A stretch of DNA of 64,000 nucleotides from Micromonospora matsumotoense (GCF_900091525.1 NZ_FMCU01000016.1:106508-170507); one strand, 5' to 3'. Positions 7,130-16,538 are shown, numbered from the stretch's first letter. Numbers and translations are program-made. Notes: a model not told the origin generated them from the sequence alone.

Positions 7130-8107
7130 GTGAGCGTGGCGACGGCGGCCGAGGAGATCCAGGTGGGGGAGCGGCTGGTGCGCGTCTCCAGTCCCGACAA
7201 GCCCTACTTTCCCGAGCGCGGGCTGACCAAGCGGGACGTGGTCGGCTACTTCCTGGCCGTCGGCGACGGCATCCTGCGCGCCCTGCGGGACCGGCCGACG
7301 ATGCTGGAGCGCTGGCCGCGCGGCGTGTTCGAGGGGGCGAAGATCGGCACCCGGCAGGACAACCGGGGTGACGCCTTCTATCAGAAACGGCTCCCGGCCG
7401 GTGCTCCCGACTGGGTGCGCACCGCACACCTCACCTTTCCCAGCGGCCGTACCGCCGACGAGGTCGCGCCGGGCGAGCTGGCGGTGGTGATCTGGGCGGC
7501 CAACCTCGGCACCCTGCGCTTCCATCCCTGGCCGGTGACGGCGGCCGACGTGGAGCGCCCCGACCAGCTCCGGATCGACCTGGACCCGATGCCGGGCGTC
7601 GGCTTCGACCAGGTGGTGCCGGTGGCGCACGAGGTCCGGGCCTTCCTCGCCGAGCTGGGCATGGTCGGCTACCCCAAGACCACCGGTGGGCGCGGCCTGC
7701 ACGTCTATCTGTCCATCGAGCCCCGGTGGAGCTTCGGCGAGTGCCGGCGCGCGGTGCTCGCCCTGGGCCACGAGCTGGGGCGTCGGCTGCCCGACCTGGT
7801 CACCACCACCTGGTGGCGCGAGCAGCGCGACCGGCCGGTCTTCATCGACTACAACCAGATGGCCCGCGACCACACGGTGACCTCGGCCTACTCGATTCGG
7901 CCCACCCCGGCGGCGTTGGTGTCGGCCCCGCTGGAGTGGGCGGAGCTGGACGACGCCCGCCCGGAGGACTCCGACGTGGTGAGCATGCCGGCCCGGTTCG
8001 CCGAGCGCGGCGATCCGCACGCCGGCCTGGACGGCGACCGGTATTCGCTGGAGCCGCTGTTGGCGCTGGCCGACCGCGCCGGCCTGGCCGCCCCACCGGA
8101 ACGCTGA
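7130..8107 (+). CDS. Stand-alone LigD-type polymerase/primase domain protein
   Basis: This 325-residue protein corresponds to the polymerase domain of LigD, used in bacterial non-homologous end joining to fill or extend ends, often with ribonucleotides. Family blocks are VSSPDKPYFPERGLTKRDVV, the metal-binding pair in RIDLDPMPG (D-x-D), TTGGRGLHVYL, and IDYNQMARDHTVTSAYSIRP. No ligase or nuclease domain and no ku gene are adjacent. GTG 7130 gives the usual family N-terminus; an ATG at 7067 with a weak GAGAGG site is a longer alternative. Confidence 0.87.
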   Translation: MSVATAAEEIQVGERLVRVSSPDKPYFPERGLTKRDVVGYFLAVGDGILRALRDRPTMLERWPRGVFEGAKIGTRQDNRGDAFYQKRLPAGAPDWVRTAHLTFPSGRTADEVAPGELAVVIWAANLGTLRFHPWPVTAADVERPDQLRIDLDPMPGVGFDQVVPVAHEVRAFLAELGMVGYPKTTGGRGLHVYLSIEPRWSFGECRRAVLALGHELGRRLPDLVTTTWWREQRDRPVFIDYNQMARDHTVTSAYSIRPTPAALVSAPLEWAELDDARPEDSDVVSMPARFAERGDPHAGLDGDRYSLEPLLALADRAGLAAPPER

Positions 8108-8244
8108 CCGACCGCTCGGCTGTCCCACCCGAACACGGACCGACCGCGCGGCCGCCCCGTCGGAACGCCGACCGACCGCACGGCCGGCTCGTCGCAGGGC
8201 TGACCGACCGGGTCGGGCGGCCGTCGCACCGGCCGGGCCGCCAC

Positions 8245-8751
8245 TCAGGTCCAGGGGCTGCCGGCCCCGTCGAACTCGTCGAAGACCAGCCAGGTCCGGG
8301 TGGAGAGCACCCCGGCGATGCCCTGCACCCGGCTGAGCACCACGTCCCGCAGGGTGGCGTTGTCCGGCGCGCGGACCAGGGCCAGCACGTCGTGCTCCCC
8401 GCTGAGCAGCGCCACGTGCTCGATGTAGCGCACCCGGGCCAGCTCCGCCGACACCTCCCGCCAGGTGTTCTGCTGGATGGTCAGCGAGATGTACGCCGAG
8501 GTGCCCAGCCCGGCCGGCTCTGGTGCCACCCGGGCCCGGAACCCGGTGATCACCCCGTCGCGCAGCAGCCGTTCCACCCGGGCGTACGCGTTGGTGCGCG
8601 AGACGTGCACCCGCTCGGCGAGGGTACGCATGGACAGCCGGCCGTCACGGGTCAGCTCGTCGAGGACCCGTCGGTCCACCTCGTCCAGTGGGGTGACCGA
8701 ACGTCCCGTTCCGCCCGGCGGGCCCGGTTGCGGCGTGGTCTGCTGGCTCAT
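8245..8751 (-). CDS. bkdR: Lrp/AsnC family regulator of the bkd operon
   Basis: This 168-residue protein has an N-terminal helix-turn-helix (LDEVDRRVLDELTRDGRLSM, then LAERVHVSRTNAYARVERLL) and a C-terminal ligand-binding RAM/AsnC domain (SAYISLTI to TWLVFDEF). It lies divergent to and directly beside bkdABC, the usual position of BkdR, which responds to branched-chain amino acids or oxoacids in other actinomycetes and pseudomonads. The regulatory link here is inferred from arrangement. Confidence 0.85.
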   Translation of the reverse strand: MSQQTTPQPGPPGGTGRSVTPLDEVDRRVLDELTRDGRLSMRTLAERVHVSRTNAYARVERLLRDGVITGFRARVAPEPAGLGTSAYISLTIQQNTWREVSAELARVRYIEHVALLSGEHDVLALVRAPDNATLRDVVLSRVQGIAGVLSTRTWLVFDEFDGAGSPWT

Positions 8752-8792
8752 CAGATACTCCTCGGTAGGCCAATCGTCCCACGTTCAGCCCG

Positions 8793-8810
8793 GATGTTGA
8801 GTCAATCATC
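8793..8810. promoter_or_regulatory. Candidate BkdR operator between bkdR and bkdA
   Basis: An inverted repeat GATGTTGA-G-TCAATCATC, with core TTGA-G-TCAA, lies in the 105 bp bkdR-bkdA interval. It is one of the few A/T-rich spots there. Assignment to BkdR rests on position only. Confidence 0.4.
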
Positions 8811-8856
8811 CATCGGCAGGAGCATAGGGCCACCACACGTCCAGGAGGTCCCCGCC

Positions 8857-10023
8857 GTGACGACCACACCCCAGGCGGTCCGCAGGGCATCCCCGCGTAC
8901 CCGTCGACCGGCCACCCCGGTCGCCCCCGAACCCACCGCCGGCCTGCTCCCGCAGGCCGAGCCGGTCCGGTTGCTCGACCCCGACGGCACCCCGCTGCCG
9001 CCCCGCGCCGACCTGCCGGCACCGCCGGTCGAGGCGCTGCGCGAGATGTACCGCCGGATGGTCGTCGGCCGCCGCTTCGACGCGCAGGCCACCGCCCTGA
9101 CCAAGCAGGGCCGGCTCGCCGTCTACCCGTCCTCGCGCGGCCAGGAGGCGTGCCAGGTCGGCGCGGTGCTCGCGCTGCGCGACGACGACTGGGTCTTCCC
9201 GACCTACCGGGAGTCGATGGCGCTGACCGCCCGGGGCATCGACCCCGTCGAGGTGCTGACCCTGCTGCGCGGCGACGGGCACTGCGGGTACGACCCGACG
9301 GTGGTGCGCACCGCGCCGCAGTGCACCCCGCTGGCGACCCAGTGCGTGCACGCCGCCGGGCTGGCCTACGGGGAGTCCTACCAGGGGCGGGACACCGTCG
9401 CGCTGGCGTTCATCGGCGACGGCGCCACCAGCGAGGGCGACTTCCACGAGGGGCTCAACTTCGCCGCCGTGTTCAAGGCCCCGGTCGTCTACTTCGTCCA
9501 GAACAACAAGTACGCGATCAGCGTGCCGTTGTCCCGGCAGACCGCCGCGCCGAGCCTGGCCTACAAGGGCGTCGGCTACGGGGTGCCCAGCGAACAGGTC
9601 GACGGCAACGACCCCGTCGCCGTCCTGGCGGTGCTCACCCGGGCGGTGGCGCACGCCCGCGCCGGGCACGGGCCGTACCTGGTCGAGGCGCACACCTACC
9701 GGATGGAGGCGCACACCAACGCCGACGACGCCAGCCGCTACCGGGACCCCGACGAGGTCGAGGCGTGGCGGGACCGCGACCCGGTCGCCCGGCTGGAGGC
9801 GTACCTGCGGGGCCGGGGGGAGCTGGACGACGCGGCGGTGGCGCAGGTCGCCGCCGAGGCCGAGGAGTACGCCGCCGACCTGCGTACCCGGATGAACGCC
9901 CAGCCCGTCGTCGATCCGCTGAGCCTGTTCGACCACGTCTTCGCCGAGCCGACCCCGCAACTGGTCGAGCAGCGGGAGATGGTCCGGGCCGAGCTGGCCG
10001 CCGACGCGGAGGGGGACGCCTGA
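8857..10023 (+). CDS. bkdA: Branched-chain 2-oxoacid dehydrogenase E1 alpha subunit
   Basis: This 388-residue thiamine diphosphate enzyme subunit decarboxylates branched-chain 2-oxoacids from Val, Leu and Ile. TPP-binding features are visible: GDGATSEGDFHEGLNFAAVF and the NN of VQNNKYAIS, with the phosphorylation-loop-like region RMEAHTNADDASRYR. An N-terminal 40-residue Pro/Ala-rich stretch precedes the domain. GTG 8857 has AGGAGG upstream. Its stop overlaps the start of the E1 beta gene, the first step of a three-gene coupled operon. Confidence 0.95.
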   Translation: MTTTPQAVRRASPRTRRPATPVAPEPTAGLLPQAEPVRLLDPDGTPLPPRADLPAPPVEALREMYRRMVVGRRFDAQATALTKQGRLAVYPSSRGQEACQVGAVLALRDDDWVFPTYRESMALTARGIDPVEVLTLLRGDGHCGYDPTVVRTAPQCTPLATQCVHAAGLAYGESYQGRDTVALAFIGDGATSEGDFHEGLNFAAVFKAPVVYFVQNNKYAISVPLSRQTAAPSLAYKGVGYGVPSEQVDGNDPVAVLAVLTRAVAHARAGHGPYLVEAHTYRMEAHTNADDASRYRDPDEVEAWRDRDPVARLEAYLRGRGELDDAAVAQVAAEAEEYAADLRTRMNAQPVVDPLSLFDHVFAEPTPQLVEQREMVRAELAADAEGDA

Positions 10024-11039
10024 TGGCCACCATGACCATGGCGAAGGCACTCAACGCGGCGCTGGCCGACGCGATGCTCGACGACGAGCGGGTGCTCGTC
10101 TTCGGGGAGGACGTGGGACAGCTCGGCGGGGTCTTCCGGATCACCGACGGGTTGCAGGCCCGGTTCGGTGACAAGCGCTGCTTCGACACCCCGCTCGCCG
10201 AGGCCGGCATCGTCGGCTTCGCCGTCGGCCTGGCCATGTCCGGGCTGCGGCCGGTGGTCGAGATGCAGTTCGACGCGTTCGCCTACCCGGCGTTCGAGCA
10301 GATCGCCTCGCACGTGGCGAAGCTGCGCAACCGCACCCGGGGCGCGCTGAGCGTGCCGATGGTCATCCGGGTGCCGTACGCCGGTGGCATCGGCGGGGTC
10401 GAGCACCACTGCGACTCGTCCGAGGCGTACTACGCGCACACCCCCGGGTTGAAGGTGGTCACCCCGGCGACCGTCGAGGACGCGTACTCGCTGCTGCGGG
10501 AGGCGATCGCCGACCCGGACCCGGTGGTGTTCCTGGAGCCGAAGAAGCTCTACTTCGCCAGCGCCGACGCGCAGTTGCCGGCCCGTACCGCCCCGTTCGG
10601 CCGGGCCGTCGTCCGGCGACCCGGCACCGACGCCACCCTGGTCGCGTACGGCCCGGCGGTGCCGGTCGCGCTGGAGGCCGCCGAGGCCGCCCGGGAGGAG
10701 GGCTGGGACCTGGAGGTCGTCGACGTCCGGACGATCGTGCCGTTCGACGACGCCACCGTCACTGCCTCGGTCCGCCGGACCGGCCGGTGCCTGGTGGTCA
10801 CCGAGGCGCAGGGCTTCGCCGGGGTCGGCGCGGAGATCGCCGCCCGGGTGCAGGAGCGCTGCTTCCACGCCCTGCACGCCCCGGTCCTGCGGGTCGCCGG
10901 ACTGGACATCCCCTACCCGGCGCCGATGCTGGAGCACATCCACCTGCCCGGGGTGGACCGGGTGCTCGACACCGTGGCCCGCCTCCAGTGGGACGACCGG
11001 CCCGATCCGCGGTGGCTGGCCCAGGGGAGTGCGGCGTGA
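10023..11039 (+). CDS. bkdB: Branched-chain 2-oxoacid dehydrogenase E1 beta subunit
   Basis: This 338-residue transketolase-fold partner of E1 alpha has the N-terminal pyrimidine-binding part (ALNAALADAMLDDERVLVFGEDVG), PLAEAGIVGFAVGLAMSG, and the C-terminal transketolase domain (VVDVRTIVPFDDATV). The ATG lies within TGATG, so it is translationally coupled to bkdA, and its stop overlaps the bkdC start by 4 bp. The E1 heterotetramer feeds acyl groups to the lipoyl E2. Confidence 0.95.
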   Translation: MATMTMAKALNAALADAMLDDERVLVFGEDVGQLGGVFRITDGLQARFGDKRCFDTPLAEAGIVGFAVGLAMSGLRPVVEMQFDAFAYPAFEQIASHVAKLRNRTRGALSVPMVIRVPYAGGIGGVEHHCDSSEAYYAHTPGLKVVTPATVEDAYSLLREAIADPDPVVFLEPKKLYFASADAQLPARTAPFGRAVVRRPGTDATLVAYGPAVPVALEAAEAAREEGWDLEVVDVRTIVPFDDATVTASVRRTGRCLVVTEAQGFAGVGAEIAARVQERCFHALHAPVLRVAGLDIPYPAPMLEHIHLPGVDRVLDTVARLQWDDRPDPRWLAQGSAA

Positions 11040-12562
11040 GCGCCCGTACCGCCCCGCAGGCTGCCACCGGCACCCAGGTCTTCCTGCTGCCCGACCTGGG
11101 CGAGGGGCTGAGCGAGGCCGAGATCGTCGAGTGGAAGGTCGCCGTCGGCGACGTGGTCACCGTGGACCAGAGCGTGGTGGAGGTGGAGACCGCCAAGGCC
11201 GTGGTCGACGTGCCCTGCCCGTACGCCGGGCGGGTGGTCGCCCTGCACGGCGCGGCCGGTGAGACGCGCCCGGTCGGCCAACCGCTGATCACGATCGCGC
11301 CGCCCGACGGCGGCGACGAGCCCGCCGGGCACGCCACCTACCGCGAGGAGGAGCGGGCCGGCTCCGGCAACGTGCTGATCGGGTACGGCACCGGCCACGG
11401 CCCCGCCCGCCGTCGCCGTCGCCCCCGGCTGACCCTGGCCCCGGAGCCGGTCGCCGAAGGCGCTGCCGCACCCCTCGCGCAACGTGCTCCCGGCTCCGCC
11501 CCCGTGGGTGGAGGTGTCGCCGGCCCGTCGTCCGAGCCGAGGGTCCCGGCCGGCGCGGGTGTGGGCGCTCCGGCCTGCGCCGGGGTGACCACCGACGGTG
11601 CCGTCCCGCCGGTGGGGGGCGGCACTTCCCCGACCGGCGGGACGGCACCCCTGGTCATCTCCCCGATCGTGCGTCGGCTCGCCCGCGAGCACGGGGTGGA
11701 CCTGGGCGCGCTGCGCGGCACCGGCCCCGGCGGCGTGATCCGTCGCTGCGACGTGGAGGCCGCGCTGGTCACCCCGCCGGACCGGCCCACCGCCGACGCC
11801 GACCGGCCCACCGCCGACGTGGGCCGGCTGGCCCCGGTCGCGCACGTCGGGCTCGCCCCGACCGACGCGCAGGACATCGTCATCCCACTCACCGGCATCC
11901 GCCGGGTGATCGCCGACAAGCTCTCCCGCAGTCGCCGGGAGATCCCCGAGGTGACCATCTGGGTCGACGCGGACGCCACCGCGCTGCTGGCGACGCGGGC
12001 GGCGATCAACGCGGCCACCCCGGACGCCCCGGTCAGCGTGCTGGCCCTGCTGGCCCGGATCTGCCTCAGTGGACTGCGGCGCTTCCCGCAGCTCAACGCG
12101 CACGTCGACACCGAGGGGCAGCGCATCGTCCAGTCGGCCGGGGTGCACCTGGGCATCGCCGCGCAGACCGACCGGGGCCTGCTCGTCCCGGTGCTGCGGG
12201 ACGCCCAGCGGCTGACCACCCGGGAGTTGGCCGCCGCCCTGGCCGAGACCACCGCCGCCGCCCGCGCCGGCATCCTGCCGCCGGCCCGGCTCACCGGCGG
12301 CACCTTCACCCTCAACAACTACGGCGTGTTCGGAGTGGACGGTTCCACCCCGATCATCAACCACCCGGAGGCCGCGCTGCTCGGCGTCGGGCGGATCGTG
12401 GACAAGCCGTGGGTGGTCGACGGGCAGTTGGCGGTCCGCAAGGTGACCCAGCTCAGCCTCACCTTCGACCACCGGGTCTGCGACGGCGGGGTGGCCGGCG
12501 GCTTCCTGCGGCACGTCGCCGACTGCGTCGAACAACCGGCGCTGCTGGTGGCGAACGTCTGA
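11036..12562 (+). CDS. bkdC: Dihydrolipoamide acyltransferase (E2) of branched-chain dehydrogenase
   Basis: This 508-residue E2 has one N-terminal lipoyl domain with the modified lysine in VETAKAVVDV (about Lys54), a long Ala/Pro/Gly linker, a peripheral subunit-binding domain (ISPIVRRLAREHGVDLGALRG), a second linker, and the catalytic acyltransferase domain ending in FDHRVCDGG. It transfers branched acyl groups to CoA, supplying primers for iso/anteiso fatty acids or catabolism. GTG 11036 overlaps the bkdB stop (GTGA). No E3 gene follows; lipoamide dehydrogenase must be encoded elsewhere. Confidence 0.95.
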   Translation: MSARTAPQAATGTQVFLLPDLGEGLSEAEIVEWKVAVGDVVTVDQSVVEVETAKAVVDVPCPYAGRVVALHGAAGETRPVGQPLITIAPPDGGDEPAGHATYREEERAGSGNVLIGYGTGHGPARRRRRPRLTLAPEPVAEGAAAPLAQRAPGSAPVGGGVAGPSSEPRVPAGAGVGAPACAGVTTDGAVPPVGGGTSPTGGTAPLVISPIVRRLAREHGVDLGALRGTGPGGVIRRCDVEAALVTPPDRPTADADRPTADVGRLAPVAHVGLAPTDAQDIVIPLTGIRRVIADKLSRSRREIPEVTIWVDADATALLATRAAINAATPDAPVSVLALLARICLSGLRRFPQLNAHVDTEGQRIVQSAGVHLGIAAQTDRGLLVPVLRDAQRLTTRELAAALAETTAAARAGILPPARLTGGTFTLNNYGVFGVDGSTPIINHPEAALLGVGRIVDKPWVVDGQLAVRKVTQLSLTFDHRVCDGGVAGGFLRHVADCVEQPALLVANV

Positions 12563-12572
12563 GCGGTACGCC

Positions 12573-12608
12573 CGGAGCCGGTCACCCTGGGCGGGGTGAC
12601 CGGCTCCG
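12573..12608 (+). terminator. Terminator of the bkdABC operon
   Basis: A perfect inverted repeat of 14 bp arms (CGGAGCCGGTCACC) with an 8 nt loop begins 10 bp after the bkdC stop. Confidence 0.75.
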
Positions 12609-12744
12609 TCGCGCTGCCCGGTGTTCGTCCGGTTCGTCCGGGCCGACGGGCCGGGGGAGGGTTTTCCGTCCGGTGGGCCGGGAAACCGCCGTCGGTCGCG
12701 AACCCGCCGCACCGGTCGTGGGCGCGCCGCCGAGAGGAGCCACC

Positions 12745-14424
12745 GTGCCGTACCAGGGTCTGCCCGTCGCCGTGCGGGACCGCCGTCCCCCCGTCGCCGG
12801 TGCCCCGCTGTGGTGCAACGCCCACGACTACGGGTTGACCGGTGACGGGGTGACCAACGACCAGCCGGCGCTGGCCGCCCTGGTGGACCGGCTCGGTGCC
12901 GGCTACGCGGCCGACGGGCGGGCCCGGGTGATCTGGTGCCCGCCGGGGATCTACTCCATCCGGGACGCCGGCACGGTGTGGCGCAGCGGGGTGTCGCTGA
13001 TCGGCGCCGGCCCGGCCGCCACCCGGTTCCTGCTCAGCAACGAGGGCAACCGCAGCGAGCCGACCCCGCTGGCGTTCTGGACGGTGCTCCAGCACGGCGC
13101 GGACCGGGACCGGCACATCGCCGACTGCACCTTCGCCGACTTCGAGATCGACGGCTCCGGGGTGGCCATGGCCGAGTACAACTACCTGGCCAAGGGCCTC
13201 GGGTTGCAGTACGTGGTACGCGGGGTGTTCCGCAACCTCTACATCCACCACACCGGAGCGAGCGGGCTGGGTTGCGACTTCCTCCAGGACACCCTGGTCG
13301 ACGGGGTGGTGGTGGTCGGCTGCGGCCGGCTGGACAACGGTGAGCAGATGGGCGGCGCGGGCATCGGCATCGGCATCGGCGGTTGGGGAGACATGGAACG
13401 CCTGACCATCGCCAACTGCACCGCCCTCGCCAACGGCACCAACGGCATCTTCCTCGAACTCCAGAAGGACTACTGGACGCCGCCGCGCGGCTACCGGATC
13501 ATCGGCTGCCACAGCCAGGGCAACCGCTTCGGCATCTCGGACTGGGGTGCCGACGGGCTGATCGTCACCGGTTGCACGATGACCGGCAACCTGGAGGCCG
13601 GCTACGACGTGTCCGGCAACGGCACCGCCGGGGTCGCCGGCCGCGGCGGCCTGCTCACCGACTGCGTCATCGACGGCAACGTGGGCGACGGGATCAGCGT
13701 GGGCAACACCCCGGGGCCGTACACGGTGCGGGGCAACCGGATCAGCAGCAACGGCGGTTACGGCTACCACCAGCACGATCTGGGGCGTGGCTACCCGCAC
13801 CCGGCGCAGGACGTGGTGGTGGAGAGCAACGAGTTCTGGGGCAACGGCCTGGACGCCATCCGGGTGGACCGGCCGATGACCGACGCGATGCTGCTCGACA
13901 ACCGGATCCGCAACAACGGTCGGCAGTGCGCCGAGGCGTCCAGCGGTGGCGGAGAGTCGGTCCGCTACGCCGAACGGTCCGTGGTCGACCGCTCGGCGAC
14001 CTGGGCGCAGGACAGCCACCGGGGCAAGGTGCTGCGGGTCGGCCGGCGGGTGGCGGTGGTGGCCGCCAACACCGCCACCGAGCTGCACCTCGCCCCGGTA
14101 CGTCCGGACGCCTACTCCGGCTGGAGCGGGGACACCCCGCTGCCCGGCACCCCGTACGAGTTGCCGGCCGGGCCACCGACCCGGGCCGGCATCGCGATCC
14201 ACGCCGCGTTCGATTCGGCGACGGTGCGGGGCAACCGGATCTGGGACAACCACCCCGAGCGCACCCAGACCCACGGGTTCTGGATCACCGCCCGGGGCAG
14301 TTGTGTCGCCTGCCGGGTGGAGGACAACGACCTGGCCGGCAACGCCGTGGCGGCCATCCGGCTGGACACCCCACCGGTCGGTGGGCGCTGGAACCGCAAC
14401 CACGGCGACCAGGACTGGGACTGA
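12745..14424 (+). CDS. Right-handed parallel beta-helix protein (pectate-lyase-like fold)
   Basis: This 559-residue protein has an N-terminal block typical of pectate lyase superfamily proteins (DYGLTGDGVTNDQPAL, then VIWCPPGIYSI), followed by many degenerate beta-helix coils rich in GN and NRI/NGI steps (about residues 130-390 and 480-555), interrupted by a 60-residue insert. No signal peptide is evident, which is odd for a carbohydrate-active enzyme; an intracellular role or non-classical export is possible. The substrate is unknown. GTG 12745 follows GAGAGGAGC. It stands alone between two hairpins. Confidence 0.75.
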   Translation: MPYQGLPVAVRDRRPPVAGAPLWCNAHDYGLTGDGVTNDQPALAALVDRLGAGYAADGRARVIWCPPGIYSIRDAGTVWRSGVSLIGAGPAATRFLLSNEGNRSEPTPLAFWTVLQHGADRDRHIADCTFADFEIDGSGVAMAEYNYLAKGLGLQYVVRGVFRNLYIHHTGASGLGCDFLQDTLVDGVVVVGCGRLDNGEQMGGAGIGIGIGGWGDMERLTIANCTALANGTNGIFLELQKDYWTPPRGYRIIGCHSQGNRFGISDWGADGLIVTGCTMTGNLEAGYDVSGNGTAGVAGRGGLLTDCVIDGNVGDGISVGNTPGPYTVRGNRISSNGGYGYHQHDLGRGYPHPAQDVVVESNEFWGNGLDAIRVDRPMTDAMLLDNRIRNNGRQCAEASSGGGESVRYAERSVVDRSATWAQDSHRGKVLRVGRRVAVVAANTATELHLAPVRPDAYSGWSGDTPLPGTPYELPAGPPTRAGIAIHAAFDSATVRGNRIWDNHPERTQTHGFWITARGSCVACRVEDNDLAGNAVAAIRLDTPPVGGRWNRNHGDQDWD

Positions 14425-14601
14425 CGATCCGTGCCGGCCCGGCGCGGACGATCCCGGACATCGGTGCCGCCCGACCCCGTCCGGCACCGGCGGGGCCGAT
14501 AAGCCCGGCCGTTGCCCACCCGGTTCCCCGAAAGCGTGACCCGGCCCGAGAAACGCCGTACAGAATGTGGCCAAGGGGACCGGAAATGGGGGGGACGGAA
14601 T

Positions 14602-15870
14602 ATGGACGTGAGGCGGCGATTGACGCTTTTGGCGGTGACCATCGCAGCCACACCGTTGGTCCTCGGCGGATGTACCGCCGAGCGGAAGCCGGCGGCCGGG
14701 GCGGCACCCGGCGGGACGGCGGCCCCCACGGTGTCGGTGACCCCCGCCGATCGGGCGAAGGACGTACCGGTCAGCGCGGAGGTCGGCACCACCGTCAACA
14801 ACGGGCGGGTGACCAGCGTGAAGCTCACCGACGACAGGGGGAAGACCGTCGTCGGTGAGCCGAGGGAGGACGGGTCGAGCTGGGTGCCGGCGGCCCCGTT
14901 GGGCGGTGGCCGGACCTATACCGCAGAGGTGACCGCGACCGGCGACGCGGGCCGGACGACCGTCGGGCGCACCACGTTCACCACGGCGACGAATACCACC
15001 CGGCAGGCGTTGACCAGCGTGCTCTATTTCGCCGGCAACCAGACGTACGGCACCGCGATGCCGGTGACGGTGGCGTTTGAACCGGCAATTCCCAAAGCGG
15101 CCAGGGCGGCCGTGCAGCGACGATTGTTCGTGAAGACCGATCCGCCCCAGCCGGGCACCTGGTCGTGGCTGGAGGACGGCAGTCAGGTCTACTACCGCGC
15201 GCCCGACTTTTGGCGCAGCGGGACGACGGTCAGCGTCCGGTCCGCGCTCGAAGGGCTGCCGATCGGCAAGGAGTACGTGGGTGACGCCGACCGGCGGTCC
15301 ACCTCGAAGATCGGTCGGCAGGTCGCCCTGGACATCGACAACGCCACCAAGCAGATGTCGGTCTTCCAGGACGGCAAGCTGGTCCGCCGGATCCCGGTCA
15401 GTCTCGGCAAGCCGAGCACCCCGAGTTCCAGCGGCAAGATGGTGATCATGGAGAAGCACCAGCAGACCCGCTTCGACACCCGGGGCGAGCCCGACGGCGG
15501 CTACGTGGTCGACGTCGAGGACGCCCAGCGCCTCACCTGGGGCGGCGAGTTCATCCACGCCGCACCGTGGTCGGAGGGGGACCAGGGCTACACCAACGTC
15601 TCGCACGGCTGCGCCAACGTGTCGTCCACCGCCGCGGACTGGCTGATGGGTGTCACCCAGGTTGGCGACCTGGTCACCGTGAAGGGCACCGAGGTGCCGC
15701 TGCGGCCGGGCAACGGCTGGACGGCCTGGAACACCAGCTGGGCCGAGTTCGCCAGGGGCAGCGCGCTGCCCGTACCGCCGGGGCTGAAGCCGGCGCCCAG
15801 CACGAGCCCGCCGCATCCGGGGGCGGTCGCCGGTGGCTCGTCGCCCGCGCCGTCGGCCAGCGGCGGCTGA
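14602..15870 (+). CDS. L,D-transpeptidase lipoprotein
   Basis: This 422-residue envelope enzyme cross-links peptidoglycan 3-3. The lipobox LVLGGC (Cys24) gives a lipoprotein. It is followed by an Ala/Gly linker, two Ig-like immunoglobulin-type domains (about residues 40-235) and a YkuD catalytic domain with the motif SHGCANVSS, whose catalytic cysteine is about Cys337. The C-terminal tail is Pro/Ser-rich. The architecture matches the mycobacterial LdtMt2 group. It starts at ATG 14602 with a G-rich ribosome binding site. Confidence 0.93.
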   Translation: MDVRRRLTLLAVTIAATPLVLGGCTAERKPAAGAAPGGTAAPTVSVTPADRAKDVPVSAEVGTTVNNGRVTSVKLTDDRGKTVVGEPREDGSSWVPAAPLGGGRTYTAEVTATGDAGRTTVGRTTFTTATNTTRQALTSVLYFAGNQTYGTAMPVTVAFEPAIPKAARAAVQRRLFVKTDPPQPGTWSWLEDGSQVYYRAPDFWRSGTTVSVRSALEGLPIGKEYVGDADRRSTSKIGRQVALDIDNATKQMSVFQDGKLVRRIPVSLGKPSTPSSSGKMVIMEKHQQTRFDTRGEPDGGYVVDVEDAQRLTWGGEFIHAAPWSEGDQGYTNVSHGCANVSSTAADWLMGVTQVGDLVTVKGTEVPLRPGNGWTAWNTSWAEFARGSALPVPPGLKPAPSTSPPHPGAVAGGSSPAPSASGG

Positions 15871-15889
15871 CGACCGACCGGGAAGCAAC

Positions 15890-15937
15890 GATGCGGGTGC
15901 GACCGGTCCGTCACGACGGACCGGTCGCACCCGCATC
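15890..15937 (+). terminator. Long perfect hairpin after the L,D-transpeptidase gene
   Basis: Perfect 23 bp arms (GATGCGGGTGCGACCGGTCC and on) around a 2 nt centre, starting 20 bp after the stop codon. The stem is unusually long for a terminator. Confidence 0.7.
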
Positions 15938-16051
15938 ACCCGACTCCACCCTGAGAAGGAGTCGGGGTCGGCTCCGGGGCGACCCTGGGACTACCCGGAA
16001 ACCCACCTCTGGCAGGGCGGAAACGTCGGGGGTGGGGGCTAGATTCGGGGC

Positions 16052-16420
16052 ATGACGCAGGGAGAGGACCGGTTCCACGTGCGGCTCCGGGTGGCCGACG
16101 ACGTGGTCGAGGTGCGCGTGGTGGGCGAGATCGACATTGCCACCGTCGGCGAGTTCCGGGTGGCACTCTGGGCCGCGCCGGCCCGTCCGCTGCTGCGGCT
16201 CGACCTCTCCGGCGTCCGGGTGCTCTCCGCCGCCGGGGTGCGGGCGCTGGTCGCCGCCCACCTGCGGGTCCGGGCCCGGGGCGGCGAACTGGTCGTGGTC
16301 GACCCCGATCCGGTGGTCGCCCGGGTGCTGCGGGCCACCGGCCTGCACCGGATCATCGCGGTCCGACACGGCGACGCCCCGGTCGGGGTCAGGTCCCGCC
16401 CGCTGGCGGCCTGCGCCTGA
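16052..16420 (+). CDS. STAS domain anti-sigma factor antagonist
   Basis: This 122-residue protein is a single STAS domain: VVGEIDIATVGEFR, LRLDLSGVRVLSAAGVRALV with the phosphorylatable serine position, then VDPDPVVARVLRATGL. Such proteins bind anti-sigma kinases when unphosphorylated and so free a SigB/SigF-type factor. No kinase or sigma gene is adjacent, so the partner is unknown. Confidence 0.85.
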   Translation: MTQGEDRFHVRLRVADDVVEVRVVGEIDIATVGEFRVALWAAPARPLLRLDLSGVRVLSAAGVRALVAAHLRVRARGGELVVVDPDPVVARVLRATGLHRIIAVRHGDAPVGVRSRPLAACA

Positions 16421-16538
16421 CGGGCCACCGGGGCCGTCGACCTGTCCGCGTCCCGTCCGCCGGTGTTCCTCCCGGCCGCGTCGGGTCGGGCGGCGCGGCG
16501 GCGGGGCCGCCGGCCGGTGCCGGCGACCCCGCCGGTGG

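Noticed and set aside
7726..8856. Upstream extension of the bkdA reading frame
   Set aside because: It would cross the LigD-like gene and bkdR. The GTG at 8857 has a strong ribosome binding site and the E1 alpha similarity begins after it.
12319..15939. Open frame of more than 1200 codons on the minus strand
   Set aside because: It is antisense to bkdC, the beta-helix protein and the L,D-transpeptidase, all with clear motifs. High GC makes the opposite frame open by chance, and its composition is Gly/Arg/Val/His-rich without motifs.
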